From: CAMLJR01 sp964631955
Lineage (GTDB): Bacteria; Pseudomonadota; Gammaproteobacteria; Pseudomonadales; CAMLJR01
Direction of reading: 5' to 3'
DNA length: 64,000 nt
Assembly (NCBI GenBank): GCA_964631955.1
Contig: CAZWBA010000010.1
Location: 62,001-126,000, forward strand
Under the pieces are notes generated by a model. That model saw nothing but the letters and a program-made list of their open reading frames with translations. It was not told the DNA's origin and did no database searches. Each line of letters starts with the position of its first letter. The stretch's first letter is position 1. A program made the translations under genes and the position numbers. Shown piece after piece: positions 17,341-25,804 of the stretch.

Positions 17341-18165
17341 TTACTGGCCGGCCGCCGGTCGCACCAGGCGCTCGACGAAGAATTCGAGATGCCCGCGCGG
17401 GGTGCTCGGCAAAGGCCAGCGATCGACCTTTTCGGCAAGACTCTGAAACGCCTGTGCGGCCTTGCTGCGCGGTGCCATTTCCACCACCGAGCGCTGCCGC
17501 TGAATCGCTTTGCGCAAATTGTCGTCGAACGGCACATTGCCGACGTATTGCAGCGTGGCGTCGAGAAAACGTTCCGTCACCTGCAGCAGCTTGTTGAACA
17601 GCACCTGCCCTTCCTGCGTGGTGCGCGTCATGCTCGCGAGCACGCGGAAACGCGTCACGTCGTAATCGCGATTGAGCAGTTTGATGAGCGCGTAGGCATC
17701 GGTGATCGAACCGGGTTCATCGCAGACGACGACGAGCACCTCATTCGCCGCGCGCACGAAACTCACCACCGAATCGCTGATCCCCGCAGCGGTATCGATG
17801 ATGAGCACATCGAGCTGCTCGCCCAGTTCGCTGAATGCGTGAATCAGACCCGCGTGCTCGGCCGCGCCGAGCTGCGACATATGTTGCGTGCCCGACGATG
17901 CCGGAATGATGCGCACACCGCTCGGGCCCGTCAGCATGATGTCGAGCAGCGAGTGCGTGCCTTTGAGCACATCTTCAAGCGTGTGTTTGGCGGACAAGCC
18001 CAGCAATACATCGATATTGGCCAGACCGAGATCGGCATCGAGCAGCGCGACACGACGCCCCATCTGCGCCAGCGCGACGGAGAGATTGATCGAAACGCTG
18101 GTCTTGCCGACACCGCCCTTACCACCGGTGACCGCGACAACTTGCACCGGGTGATGACTGCTCAT
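17341..18165 (-). CDS. fleN: Flagellar number regulator FleN (FlhG, MinD-like ATPase)
   Basis: FleN restrains flagellar number, in pseudomonads by antagonising FleQ, and counteracts FlhF at the pole. The 274-residue protein has a deviant Walker A (GGKGGVGKTS), ALLDADLGLANIDVLLG (A') and VLIIDTAAGI (Walker B). The C-terminus ends RLVRPAAGQ rather than with an obvious membrane-targeting helix. It lies between flhF and fliA; the gap to flhF is occupied by a REP-A pair. Confidence 0.95.
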   Translation of the reverse strand: MSSHHPVQVVAVTGGKGGVGKTSVSINLSVALAQMGRRVALLDADLGLANIDVLLGLSAKHTLEDVLKGTHSLLDIMLTGPSGVRIIPASSGTQHMSQLGAAEHAGLIHAFSELGEQLDVLIIDTAAGISDSVVSFVRAANEVLVVVCDEPGSITDAYALIKLLNRDYDVTRFRVLASMTRTTQEGQVLFNKLLQVTERFLDATLQYVGNVPFDDNLRKAIQRQRSVVEMAPRSKAAQAFQSLAEKVDRWPLPSTPRGHLEFFVERLVRPAAGQ

Positions 18166-18229
18166 GCCAGTGCCGACTCCTGAAATTATGATTGGCGAAA
18201 AAAGATTGCCTAAGTGTAGTCAGCGTTTA

Positions 18230-18296
18230 GGGCGCAGCAAGCGGCGCCCCTACGAAATTCGGTTGTGCAACCGTAGGGGCGCTGCTTGCTGCGCCC
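18230..18296. repeat. REP-A inverted pair between fleN and flhF
   Basis: Two 24-base arms in inverted orientation (18230-18253 and 18273-18296) with a 19-base spacer form a 67-base unit. Each arm, read outward, begins GTAGGGGCGC and ends TGCTGCGCCC. The arms could form a long hairpin in the fleN-flhF RNA. The same unit recurs at 19546, 21912, 22360 and 23520. Such pairs resemble REP/BIME elements mobilised by RAYT transposases, one of which lies at 22046-22687. Confidence 0.9.
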
Positions 18297-18320
18297 TTAC
18301 GTTATTTTCTATTCAATCGA

Positions 18321-19529
18321 TCACGCCGACACCGCGCGCTGATTTTGTTGCGCAAACGCCTGCGCAATCTGCTCTTCGTTACCGTCGTTATTTTTCGCGA
18401 GTGCAATGGCGCGCGTCACCAGCGCCTTGCCATTGCCGATCGCGAGATCGCCGGGAATCGCCTGGCCGTCGGCGACATAGGCCAGCGGCAGCTCGTTGGC
18501 GATGAGCAGGCTGATGCATTCGCCGAGCGAGCACGCCTCGTCGAGTTTCGTCAGCACGCAGGCGCCGAGATTTTTCGTGCGGTACGCGCGCAGCGCATTG
18601 CTCAATACCTGCTGCTGACTGTTCGCGGCCAGCACCTGCACGACCTGCACACGCTCGCCGAGCGCATCGAGCGCGGCCAGCTGCTGACGCAATTCCGGCG
18701 CGCGCGTATTGAGGCCCGCCGAATCGATCAGCACCACCTTGCAATGACGCACTTCGTACAGCACCGACGCGAGATCGCGCTGCCCCGAAACGATTTTGCA
18801 CGGCACGTTCAGAATGCGCGCGAGCGTGCGCAACTGTTCGTGCGCACCGATGCGGTAACTGTCGGTGGTCACGAGCGCGATATCGCTGTTGCCGTGATCG
18901 AGCACATAGCGCGCGGCGAGTTTTCCGATCGTCGTGGTTTTGCCTGCGCCGGTGGGCCCGACGAACGCGAAAATTCCGCCGCGCTCGATTAAATCGCCAT
19001 CACAGACGGGAATATTCGTGCTGAGCTTTACCATCAGCGATTGCCAGACATGATTCGCATTTTTGCCGGTAGGGGCGCTGCTTGCCGCGCCCTTGGTGGA
19101 ATCATCCGCCAATAATTCGCGCACGATATCGGCATCGAGTCCCAAACGCTGCAGGCGTCGCCACATCGCGGCCTGCGCCGGTTTTTGCGCGCGATACTGC
19201 TGCCACGAAAAATTCGAATACTGCTGCTCGATCATGTCGCGCATCGAACGCAATTCCTGCTGCATGTGATACCACGCGTTATCGTCGCTGCCGCGGCGAC
19301 GCTCGCTTTCGCGCGCGCGCGTTTCGATCGAGGAAAACGCACTCGCTTCCGCTTCGGCGTACGCAGGCGTTTCCGGCAGCGGCGGCGGTGGCGGCGGCAT
19401 GTCGGCGGCGGCGACGATTTCGATGCCCTGCGGCACGCGCCGGTTCGACAGAATCACCGCATCATCGCCAAACTCTTCGCGCACCAGACGCAGTGCTGTG
19501 CGCATATCCGCCGCAACGAAACTTTTCAT
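18321..19529 (-). CDS. flhF: Flagellar GTPase FlhF
   Basis: FlhF is an SRP-type GTPase that sets the polar site of flagellar assembly. The 402-residue protein has the family N-terminus (MKSFVAADMRTALRLVREEFGDDAVILS), a Pro-rich and charged linker, an N-type helical domain, and the G domain from about residue 185 (FVGPTGAGKTTT, P-loop 191-200; LIDSAGL; LTKLDEA). Residues 146-154 (KGAASSAPT) are encoded by a single REP-A arm at 19069-19092, in the stretch just before the NG domain. The frame stays open through the repeat, so the protein should be full length with a foreign loop. Confidence 0.95.
   Translation of the reverse strand: MKSFVAADMRTALRLVREEFGDDAVILSNRRVPQGIEIVAAADMPPPPPPLPETPAYAEAEASAFSSIETRARESERRRGSDDNAWYHMQQELRSMRDMIEQQYSNFSWQQYRAQKPAQAAMWRRLQRLGLDADIVRELLADDSTKGAASSAPTGKNANHVWQSLMVKLSTNIPVCDGDLIERGGIFAFVGPTGAGKTTTIGKLAARYVLDHGNSDIALVTTDSYRIGAHEQLRTLARILNVPCKIVSGQRDLASVLYEVRHCKVVLIDSAGLNTRAPELRQQLAALDALGERVQVVQVLAANSQQQVLSNALRAYRTKNLGACVLTKLDEACSLGECISLLIANELPLAYVADGQAIPGDLAIGNGKALVTRAIALAKNNDGNEEQIAQAFAQQNQRAVSA
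19069..19092. repeat. Single REP-A arm inside flhF
   Basis: One 24-base REP-A copy (one mismatch to the commonest form: TTGCCGCGCCC) lies within flhF codons 146-154. It is read in the frame that gives GAASSAPT, the same peptide seen at the REP-A copies in hsdS and RAYT-1. Confidence 0.9.
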
Positions 19530-19545
19530 ATCTCATTCCTCATTT

Positions 19546-19612
19546 GGGCGCAGCGAGCAGCGCCCCTACGGTGGTACAAACCGATTTCGTAGGGGCGCCG
19601 CTTGCTGCGCCC
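19546..19612. repeat. REP-A inverted pair between flhF and flhA
   Basis: Arms 19546-19569 and 19589-19612, 19-base spacer, 67 bases in all. It fills most of the 120-base gap between the flhA stop codon and the flhF start. A base-paired form would lie in the transcript about 17 bases before the flhF start codon, where it could affect flhF translation. Confidence 0.9.
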
Positions 19613-19649
19613 CGGTTACGTTGATATTTTTCCGCCACTGCGCCCTGAT

Positions 19650-21806
19650 TTATCCAATCGACGCTTCGATCGTGACCTGTTTGTCGTCGGGTATTTCGCT
19701 GAACGCCAGTACCTGAATTTCACTGTTGATGTAGCGCGCGAATTTCGACATCACTGCACGCAACGGCGCCGACACCAGCAACACCGGAACCTTGCCGGCG
19801 AGTTCCTGCTTCTGCGCGGCATCGCGAATCGCCGATTGCAGGCGCTCGGCCAGGCCGGGCTCCAGCACGATATCGTCGGCACTCACCGGCTGACCCGGCG
19901 CGAATCCCTGTTGCTGCAGCGACTGTTGCAAGCTCTTGGCCAACAGCTGCTCCATCTGCGGCGATAGCGTCATCACCGGCAAAGTACTTGTATTTCCAAA
20001 GATTTTTTGCACGATGATGCGACTGAGAGCCACCCGCGCGGCGGCGACGTAAGTGACGGGATCTTGACTCTTCTTGCCGACCGCCGCGATAGCCGACGCG
20101 ATCGTGCGCATGTCGCGAATCGGCACGCGCTCCTGCAACAGCCCGCGCAGCACGGTGACGAGCATGTTGAGCGAGAGCGTTTCAGGGACGAGCTCTTCCG
20201 CGAGCTTGGGCGATTGCTTGGCGAGCGCCTGCAATAAATTCTGCACCTCGTCGAAACCGAGCAGTTCGTGCATCTGCTTGAGCAGCAACTGATTGATATG
20301 CGTCGCCACCACCGTGCTCGCATCGACCACGGTATAACCCAGCGTCTGCGCCTGATCGCGCTGCGACGGATCGATCCATACCGCGTCCAGCCCGAACGCG
20401 GGATCGTGTGTCGCAATGCCATCGACGCTGCCAAAAACCTGTCCCGGATTGATCGCCAGCTCGCGGTCGGGATGAATTTCGCCCTCGCCCGCCGTGACCC
20501 CCATGATCGAAATGCGGTACGCATTCGGACGCAGATCGAGGTTGTCGCGAATGTGTACCGAAGGCACGAGAAAGCCGATGTCCTGCGACAGGCGTTTGCG
20601 AATGCCCTTGATGCGCGCGAGCAGTTCGCCGCTCTGGGTTTTATCGACGAGCGGAATCAGGCGATAGCCGACTTCGAGGCCGATGGCATCGACCGGCTGC
20701 ACATCGTCCCAGCCGAGTTCGGGCAATTCGGCGGGCTTCTGCTGCACCTGCATTTCGCGCTGCTGCACTTCCTGTTGTTTTTGCTCGGCGGCTTTTTCCT
20801 GCTTTTTGTGAATCCAGTACGCGCCGTAACCGGCGAGCGCCGCCAGACCGCCGAAGGCGACATGCGGCATGCCGGGCACCATGCCCATCACGAACAGCAC
20901 CGCAGCGGTGACGCCGAGCGCCTTCGGCGATTCGAACATCTGGCTGCGCACCTGCTCGCCCATATCCTTCGAGCTGTTCGCGCGCGTCACCATCACCGCC
21001 GCCGCCACCGACAGCATCAGCGACGGCACCTGCGCCACCAGACCGTCGCCGATGGTGAGCAGCGAATAGATTTCCATCGCCTGCGAAAATTCGAGATCGT
21101 GCTGCACCACGCCGATGACGATGCCGCCGATGATATTGATGAACAGCACCAGGATCCCGGCGATCGCATCGCCGCGCACAAATTTGCTCGCGCCATCCAT
21201 CGAGCCATAAAAATCGGCTTCGGAGGTCACTTCCTCGCGGCGTTTGCGCGCCTGATCCTGATCGATCAGACCCGCGTTCAAATCGGCATCGATCGCCATC
21301 TGCTTGCCGGGCATCGCGTCCAGGGTAAACCGCGCACTCACCTCGGACACACGACCCGCACCTTTCGTGACGACCACGAAATTGATGATGACCAGAATCG
21401 CGAACACGACGATACCGACCGCGTAATTGCCGCCGATCACGACATCGCCGAACGCCTGAATCACCTTGCCCGCCGCATCGTGACCGTTATGGCCATGCAG
21501 CAGAACGACACGGGTGGAAGCGATATTGAGCGCAAGCCGCAACAGCGTTGCGACCAGCAGAATGGTGGGAAACACCGCGAAATCGAGCGGGCGCAGCGTA
21601 TAAATCGATACCAGTAAAACGACAATCGACAGCGCGATATTGAAAGAAAACAAAACGTCGAGCAGAAACGCCGGAATCGGCAGCGTCATCATGCCGAGCA
21701 GCGCGAGCACGATGATCGGAATACCGAGATTGCCGCGACTCAAACCGCGGACATTGTCGACCCAGTTCGATTGCGAAGAAGCTGCCGATTGCGCTGCGCG
21801 TGCCAT
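19650..21806 (-). CDS. flhA: Flagellar export gate protein FlhA
   Basis: FlhA is the export-gate subunit of the flagellar type III apparatus, with a membrane half and a cytoplasmic substrate/chaperone-docking half. The 718-residue protein has about eight hydrophobic segments up to residue 340 and the conserved cytoplasmic loop MPGKQMAIDADLNAGLIDQDQARKR, then a long cytoplasmic domain. ATG 21804-21806 (MARAAQSA) was chosen: AAGG lies six bases upstream and the predicted sigma-54 start site (~21851) rules out the longer start at 21854. It leads flhA-flhF-fleN-fliA. Its normal neighbour flhB is 9 kb away across the accessory island. Confidence 0.96.
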   Translation of the reverse strand: MARAAQSAASSQSNWVDNVRGLSRGNLGIPIIVLALLGMMTLPIPAFLLDVLFSFNIALSIVVLLVSIYTLRPLDFAVFPTILLVATLLRLALNIASTRVVLLHGHNGHDAAGKVIQAFGDVVIGGNYAVGIVVFAILVIINFVVVTKGAGRVSEVSARFTLDAMPGKQMAIDADLNAGLIDQDQARKRREEVTSEADFYGSMDGASKFVRGDAIAGILVLFINIIGGIVIGVVQHDLEFSQAMEIYSLLTIGDGLVAQVPSLMLSVAAAVMVTRANSSKDMGEQVRSQMFESPKALGVTAAVLFVMGMVPGMPHVAFGGLAALAGYGAYWIHKKQEKAAEQKQQEVQQREMQVQQKPAELPELGWDDVQPVDAIGLEVGYRLIPLVDKTQSGELLARIKGIRKRLSQDIGFLVPSVHIRDNLDLRPNAYRISIMGVTAGEGEIHPDRELAINPGQVFGSVDGIATHDPAFGLDAVWIDPSQRDQAQTLGYTVVDASTVVATHINQLLLKQMHELLGFDEVQNLLQALAKQSPKLAEELVPETLSLNMLVTVLRGLLQERVPIRDMRTIASAIAAVGKKSQDPVTYVAAARVALSRIIVQKIFGNTSTLPVMTLSPQMEQLLAKSLQQSLQQQGFAPGQPVSADDIVLEPGLAERLQSAIRDAAQKQELAGKVPVLLVSAPLRAVMSKFARYINSEIQVLAFSEIPDDKQVTIEASIG

Positions 21807-21860
21807 GTACAACCTTGCATCAGTCAAATTATCGACGCGAAATGCGTCCGACATGAGCTA

Positions 21861-21877
21861 TTGCAAGAGAGGGGCCA
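21861..21877 (-). promoter_or_regulatory. Sigma-54 promoter of flhA
   Basis: On the minus strand the sequence reads TGGCCCCTCTCTTGCA. It matches TGGCACGN4TTGCW, with GG (21876-21875) and GC (21864-21863) exactly ten bases apart. Transcription would begin near 21851, 45 bases before the flhA start. It lies between flhA and the REP-A pair at 21912, so the island did not separate flhA from it. Confidence 0.75.
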
Positions 21878-21911
21878 GGGTAAATGGTTCGAATACATCG
21901 CTGGGCGTTTA

Positions 21912-21978
21912 GGGCGCAGCAAGCAGCGCCCCTACGTGGCACGGATTGATTTTCGTAGGGGCGCCGCTTGCTGCACCC
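21912..21978. repeat. REP-A inverted pair, left flank of RAYT-1
   Basis: Arms 21912-21935 and 21955-21978 (second arm has CACCC for CGCCC). The spacer GTGGCACGGATTGATTTTC also occurs inside RAYT-1 (22385-22403). It lies between the flhA promoter and RAYT-1 and marks the flhA-side border of the island. Confidence 0.9.
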
Positions 21979-22045
21979 TTGTCCCCGATATAAATTGGCC
22001 GCCAATAAATGCACAATACGCAACGCAAAAATTCAGGGACGAACC

Positions 22046-22687
22046 ATGCGCAGCCGCAAATCCATTCGCCTACACAATTACGATTACACCCAGCCCGGCG
22101 CCTACTTCATCACGCTCTGCATAAATCAACGTGAATGCCTGCTCGGCGAAATTCGCGATGCGAAAATGCAGACCAATGTCATCGGCGATCTGATCACACA
22201 GACATGGCATTCACTACCGCAGAGGTTTTCTGCTATCACCTTGGATGCATTCGTTGTGATGCCAAATCATGTGCATGGAATCATCTGTATCGCGGGCGGC
22301 ACAAACTGTAGGGGCGCTGCTTGCCGCGCCTTTCACGAAATTGGCACCGTCCCCAACAAGGGCGCAGCAAGCAGCGCCCCTACGGTGGCACGGATTGATT
22401 TTCGTAGGGGCGCCGCTTGCTGCGCCCCGAACACCCCCAATACAACCGCGCCAACACCGTCATTGGCCGACATCATCCGCGCATTCAAATCCATTTCCGC
22501 CATCGCGACGAATCGATTATTACAACGTGAAGGTCAACCGTTATGGCAACGCAATTATTACGAACGCATTATCCGTAACGAAGAAGAATGGAATCGCATT
22601 CGCGAATACATTGCCAATAATCCGGCGCAATGGGATGAGGATGATGAAAATCCGTTACGGATGAATGATGATCGGCCTGGATCGTAG
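22046..22687 (+). CDS. REP-associated tyrosine transposase RAYT-1 (Y1/HUH family)
   Basis: A 213-residue single-strand DNA transposase of the IS200-like RAYT family. The start MRSRKSIRLHNYDYTQPGAYFITLC, the HUH motif NHVH (residues 74-77) and catalytic-tyrosine region QRNYYERIIR (Tyr171/172) are all present. ATG 22046 has AGGGA seven bases upstream. Residues 88-128 are encoded by three REP-A arms (22308-22427), inserted between the HUH motif and the tyrosine helix without breaking the frame. The stop codon TAG is the second to fourth bases of a downstream REP-A arm. It is flanked on both sides by REP-A pairs and is the likely agent that spread REP-A. It is the only plus-strand gene between the FlhB-like gene and RAYT-2. 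Confidence 0.9.
   Translation: MRSRKSIRLHNYDYTQPGAYFITLCINQRECLLGEIRDAKMQTNVIGDLITQTWHSLPQRFSAITLDAFVVMPNHVHGIICIAGGTNCRGAACRAFHEIGTVPNKGAASSAPTVARIDFRRGAACCAPNTPNTTAPTPSLADIIRAFKSISAIATNRLLQREGQPLWQRNYYERIIRNEEEWNRIREYIANNPAQWDEDDENPLRMNDDRPGS
22308..22427. repeat. Triple REP-A array inside RAYT-1
   Basis: Arms: forward 22308-22331, inverted 22360-22383, forward 22404-22427. The first two arms with their spacer (22308-22383, 76 bases, containing GAAATTGGCACCGTCCCC) nearly equal the right-flank pair 22684-22759. The last two with spacer (22360-22427) nearly equal the left-flank pair 21912-21978. The array thus reads as right flank joined to left flank through a shared arm. Confidence 0.9.
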
Positions 22688-22759
22688 GGGCGCCGCTTGC
22701 TGCGCCCTGAATGAAATTGGCACCGTCCCCAACAAGGGCGCAGCAAGCAGCGCCCCTAC
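22684..22759. repeat. REP-A pair, right flank of RAYT-1
   Basis: Arms 22684-22707 (forward) and 22736-22759 (inverted) with a 28-base spacer that includes GAAATTGGCACCGTCCCC. It supplies the RAYT-1 stop codon and ends four bases from the hsdS stop codon (22764-22766), so it fills the whole RAYT-1/hsdS gap. Confidence 0.9.
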
Positions 22760-22763
22760 AAAT

Positions 22764-24242
22764 TCAATTCGTACCAACGCGCCCCTTACCACCGCGCCCC
22801 GTTTTTTCTTCCCGCCCCACCCGAATCCTTTCCAACAACGCCTGCGCGGAATTCTCACCGCTGATCAATTCAGGATTGTCCGCGCGCCACTGTGCGGTGA
22901 GCTCGCCGCGAAAGGCTTTGGCCAGAATGGATTGGCGCAACGGTGCCACGCGCTGCGCCGCTGCTTTCGCGCGCTGTTCGATTTGATCGGCGAAGGCGAA
23001 GAGTTCTTCGACACGGTGGACGATTTGGGTTTGTTCGGGGATTGGAGGGAAGCTCACTTCCATATCTTTCAAATTTTGGCCAGAAATTCCTTTCTGGCCA
23101 GATGTCGATTTAACTAAACCCATTACCGTATCTCGCAGCATTGGCGACGAAAAATATATTTCGATGTATGCAGGAATCACCAACGATTGATTCACCCGAA
23201 CGCGGATTAATTTATCTGGGTAAACCAACTGATCATGCTCAAGCACTCTCACCAATGCACAAACACCGACCAAATCCAAACTGCCGTTGTAACGAGTAAA
23301 TAGCAAATCTCCTTTGCGTAGCGCGTATCTGGCAATATCCGCATCCGTGCATTCGAGATAACGAATATCGCCTTGATCAACTTTTCCTATACGCACGGAG
23401 CTTATTCGAAGAATTGGAGTTCCAATTTCATTTTCGTTTGGTGTTGGAGATAAACCATTACGCATTTCGTCGATAATTTCGGCAAATAATTTTTTCGTCC
23501 ATTCGTTCGGGCAGGTCAGGGGCGCAGCAAGCGGCGCCCCTACGAACTCGGATTGTGCCGCCGTAGGGGCGCTGCTTGCTGCGCCCTTGTTTTTTGCACC
23601 CCCATCGATCGCATCGTTGTTTACAACGCCTGCACTTACCGCGCCCTCTTGCGATGAAAATTCAACCCGCCACTCCTCCGTCAACCTCCCACTCACCGCC
23701 GCCGCCAATACCGATTGTCGAAAACGTTTGAGAATTTTCGGAATGGCATCGAGGCGCGCGGCGAGCGTGTCCACCTGCGCGAGCAGTTCGTCGAGTTTGG
23801 CGGCGATTTGTTTTTGTTCGGCGAGGGGTGGGATTGGTACTCTGACCGGTTCTAATCCTTGCCGAGTAATTTGCGGCTGCGCGGAACCGGAAATTACATC
23901 GTCGAACTTCCGAGCAATTAACGAATAATAAAAATATTTAAGTGATATGCACTCTTCGGGCAAGTCGTCGAGAGCCATTGCATTTCCGTTTATGTATGCA
24001 AATGGTTCTGATACGTGGACATTTCCGCATGTTGCTCCTCTACACGTAATCATCAGAGTAGGTTTTTCATGCGTATACTCGCTGTAGAAACCAATTTTTC
24101 CGTTTGCTCCATATACGACATACCCTTCTTCCGTCAGCTCGGAAGCTGATATGGTTTTCCATTGTTTTGGATGGCAAATATCGATGAGTGAAGCTTCAAC
24201 CCAATTTGCAGGTGTTGAAAACTCCATACCTTGAATTTTCAT
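22764..24242 (-). CDS. hsdS: Type I restriction-modification specificity subunit HsdS
   Basis: HsdS chooses the DNA target of the HsdMS methylase and HsdRMS nuclease. The 492-residue protein has two target-recognition halves, each followed by a helical spacer: PIPPLAEQKQIAAKLDELLAQVDTLAARLD near residues 136-165 and PIPEQTQIVHRVEELFAFADQIEQ near 400. Both recognition halves are visibly AT-richer than their surroundings, a common sign of exchange. A complete 67-base REP-A pair encodes about residues 219-241 (GAASSAPT...VGAPLAAP) between the two halves, in frame. Its start overlaps the hsdM stop (ATGA). Effect of the insertion on half-site spacing or activity is unknown. Confidence 0.93.
   Translation of the reverse strand: MKIQGMEFSTPANWVEASLIDICHPKQWKTISASELTEEGYVVYGANGKIGFYSEYTHEKPTLMITCRGATCGNVHVSEPFAYINGNAMALDDLPEECISLKYFYYSLIARKFDDVISGSAQPQITRQGLEPVRVPIPPLAEQKQIAAKLDELLAQVDTLAARLDAIPKILKRFRQSVLAAAVSGRLTEEWRVEFSSQEGAVSAGVVNNDAIDGGAKNKGAASSAPTAAQSEFVGAPLAAPLTCPNEWTKKLFAEIIDEMRNGLSPTPNENEIGTPILRISSVRIGKVDQGDIRYLECTDADIARYALRKGDLLFTRYNGSLDLVGVCALVRVLEHDQLVYPDKLIRVRVNQSLVIPAYIEIYFSSPMLRDTVMGLVKSTSGQKGISGQNLKDMEVSFPPIPEQTQIVHRVEELFAFADQIEQRAKAAAQRVAPLRQSILAKAFRGELTAQWRADNPELISGENSAQALLERIRVGREEKTGRGGKGRVGTN
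23520..23586. repeat. REP-A inverted pair inside hsdS
   Basis: Arms 23520-23543 and 23563-23586 with a 19-base spacer, identical in layout to the intergenic pair at 18230. Both arms and spacer are free of stops in the hsdS frame. Confidence 0.92.
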
Positions 24243-25804
24243 TTACCAACCTCATCACCCAACCCCAACGCCTCAACCAACACCGCCCTTTGCGCCAGCG
24301 CCTCATCCTCCGCGCCGAGAGAAAGCATCAGCGCATTTAATTCGCGCATGGCTTCGGTCAATTCACTCATCGCTTCCGCCGCGAGCACATCGGGTTCTGG
24401 CAGGCTCGCCGCATCAACGCTGTTTTCATCTTTGAGCCAAGCAATATCGAGCGAATCACTTTTTTGTTCTTTAATCCACTCACGAGAGAAACAACGCCAG
24501 CGCGAATCTTCTCCCTCAATTTCTTTACGCTTCTTCGCGGAATATTTTTCCTCAAATGGTTTTAAATGCGTTTCATTAAATGGTGTGCGCTTACCGAAGC
24601 TCGGCATATTCGTGCGCAGGTCGTACACCCAAACGTCTTTCGTGCAGTTTTCTTGCTGCTCGGGATTTTTCTCGGTGCCTTTGGTAAAAAACAGCACATT
24701 GGTTTTCACGCCCTGTGCGTAAAAAATCCCCGTGGGCAAACGCAGAATCGTGTGCAGATTGCATTTATGCATGAGGTCGCGGCGAATATCGGTACCGACG
24801 CCCGCTTCGAACAACACGTTATCGGGCAACACCACCGCCGCGCGCCCGCCCGGTTTTAAACTGCGATAAATATGCTGCAAGAACGCGAGCTGTTTGTTGC
24901 TGGTTTTGTAAGTGAAATCATCGCGTGTCGGTCCTCCGCCGCCCTTCGCGGTGCCGAATGGCGGGTTGCTCAAAATCACCTGCGCCTTCGGTAAACTCTT
25001 GCCCGTCTCGCCAAGTGTGTTGCCTAAATGCACCACGCCTTCGGAGCCTTCAGCGCCGGAGAAAAAGCCGCCTTCCATACCGTGCAATAAACAATTCATC
25101 AACGCGAGACGACGCGTACCCGGCACCAGTTCCATACCGATAAATGCTTTGTTGCGCTGAAACGTGCGCTCTTTTTCTTTCAGTTTGTATAAATCATCGG
25201 TGTGCTTTTTGATGTACGCATCCGCCGCGATTAAAAATCCCGCCGTGCCCGCCGCCGGATCTTGAATAATTTCGCCCGGCTGCGGATCGATGCAGCGAAT
25301 GATGCTGTCGATGAGTGGCCGCGGCGTGAAATATTGCCCCGCACCCGATTTAGTTTCGCTCGCGTTTTTTTCGAGCAGACCTTCGTACAAATCGCCGAGA
25401 CCGTCTTTCTGAGCGCTGAACCAATCGATGCCATCGAGTGATTTAATTAATTGCTCAAGATGACGCGGCTCGCGCAAACGCGTTTGCGCATCGGCATAAA
25501 TCGCGAGGATCAATTGATCGGTGACGGCGGTTTTATCGTCGCTATCTTTACCGGTCGAAAGCGTGAGCAGAATACGTTTGTAGTGGTTCAATAAATTCAA
25601 ACCCGATTGATCGCGCAAATCCGGCCAGCGACAACCCTTCGGCAATTTATGTGCACCGAGTAAACCCGCTTCGGTGTTTTCGTATTCCATCTTGATGAAT
25701 AAAAGCAGCACGAGCTCGGTGACGTAATCGCTGTAATTAATGCCGTCGTCGCGCAGCACATCGCAGAGATTCCAGAGTTTCTGGACGATGTCGTTGTTAG
25801 TCAT
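24239..25804 (-). CDS. hsdM: Type I restriction-modification methylase subunit HsdM
   Basis: HsdM is the adenine-N6 methyltransferase subunit. The 521-residue protein has an N-terminal helical domain (residues 1-130), the SAM-binding motif I DPAAGTAGF (182-190) and the catalytic NPPF (280-283). Length is normal. It overlaps fic upstream and hsdS downstream by ATGA junctions, so fic-hsdM-hsdS should be translated as a coupled set. GGAG lies seven bases before the start. The methylation target cannot be read from sequence. Confidence 0.96.
   Translation of the reverse strand: MTNNDIVQKLWNLCDVLRDDGINYSDYVTELVLLLFIKMEYENTEAGLLGAHKLPKGCRWPDLRDQSGLNLLNHYKRILLTLSTGKDSDDKTAVTDQLILAIYADAQTRLREPRHLEQLIKSLDGIDWFSAQKDGLGDLYEGLLEKNASETKSGAGQYFTPRPLIDSIIRCIDPQPGEIIQDPAAGTAGFLIAADAYIKKHTDDLYKLKEKERTFQRNKAFIGMELVPGTRRLALMNCLLHGMEGGFFSGAEGSEGVVHLGNTLGETGKSLPKAQVILSNPPFGTAKGGGGPTRDDFTYKTSNKQLAFLQHIYRSLKPGGRAAVVLPDNVLFEAGVGTDIRRDLMHKCNLHTILRLPTGIFYAQGVKTNVLFFTKGTEKNPEQQENCTKDVWVYDLRTNMPSFGKRTPFNETHLKPFEEKYSAKKRKEIEGEDSRWRCFSREWIKEQKSDSLDIAWLKDENSVDAASLPEPDVLAAEAMSELTEAMRELNALMLSLGAEDEALAQRAVLVEALGLGDEVGK

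Noticed and set aside
16455..18183. Long plus-strand open frames opposite fliA and fleN
   Set aside because: Both opposite-strand genes are conserved flagellar regulators; the plus-strand frames have no domain and shadow codon composition.
20268..21617. A 449-codon open frame on the plus strand opposite flhA
   Set aside because: It is rich in His/Arg/Gln, as expected from the complement of a GC-rich gene, and FlhA on the other strand is conserved end to end.
21804..21854. Longer flhA start at 21854
   Set aside because: No Shine-Dalgarno, and it would lie at or before the predicted transcript start from the sigma-54 element at 21861-21877.
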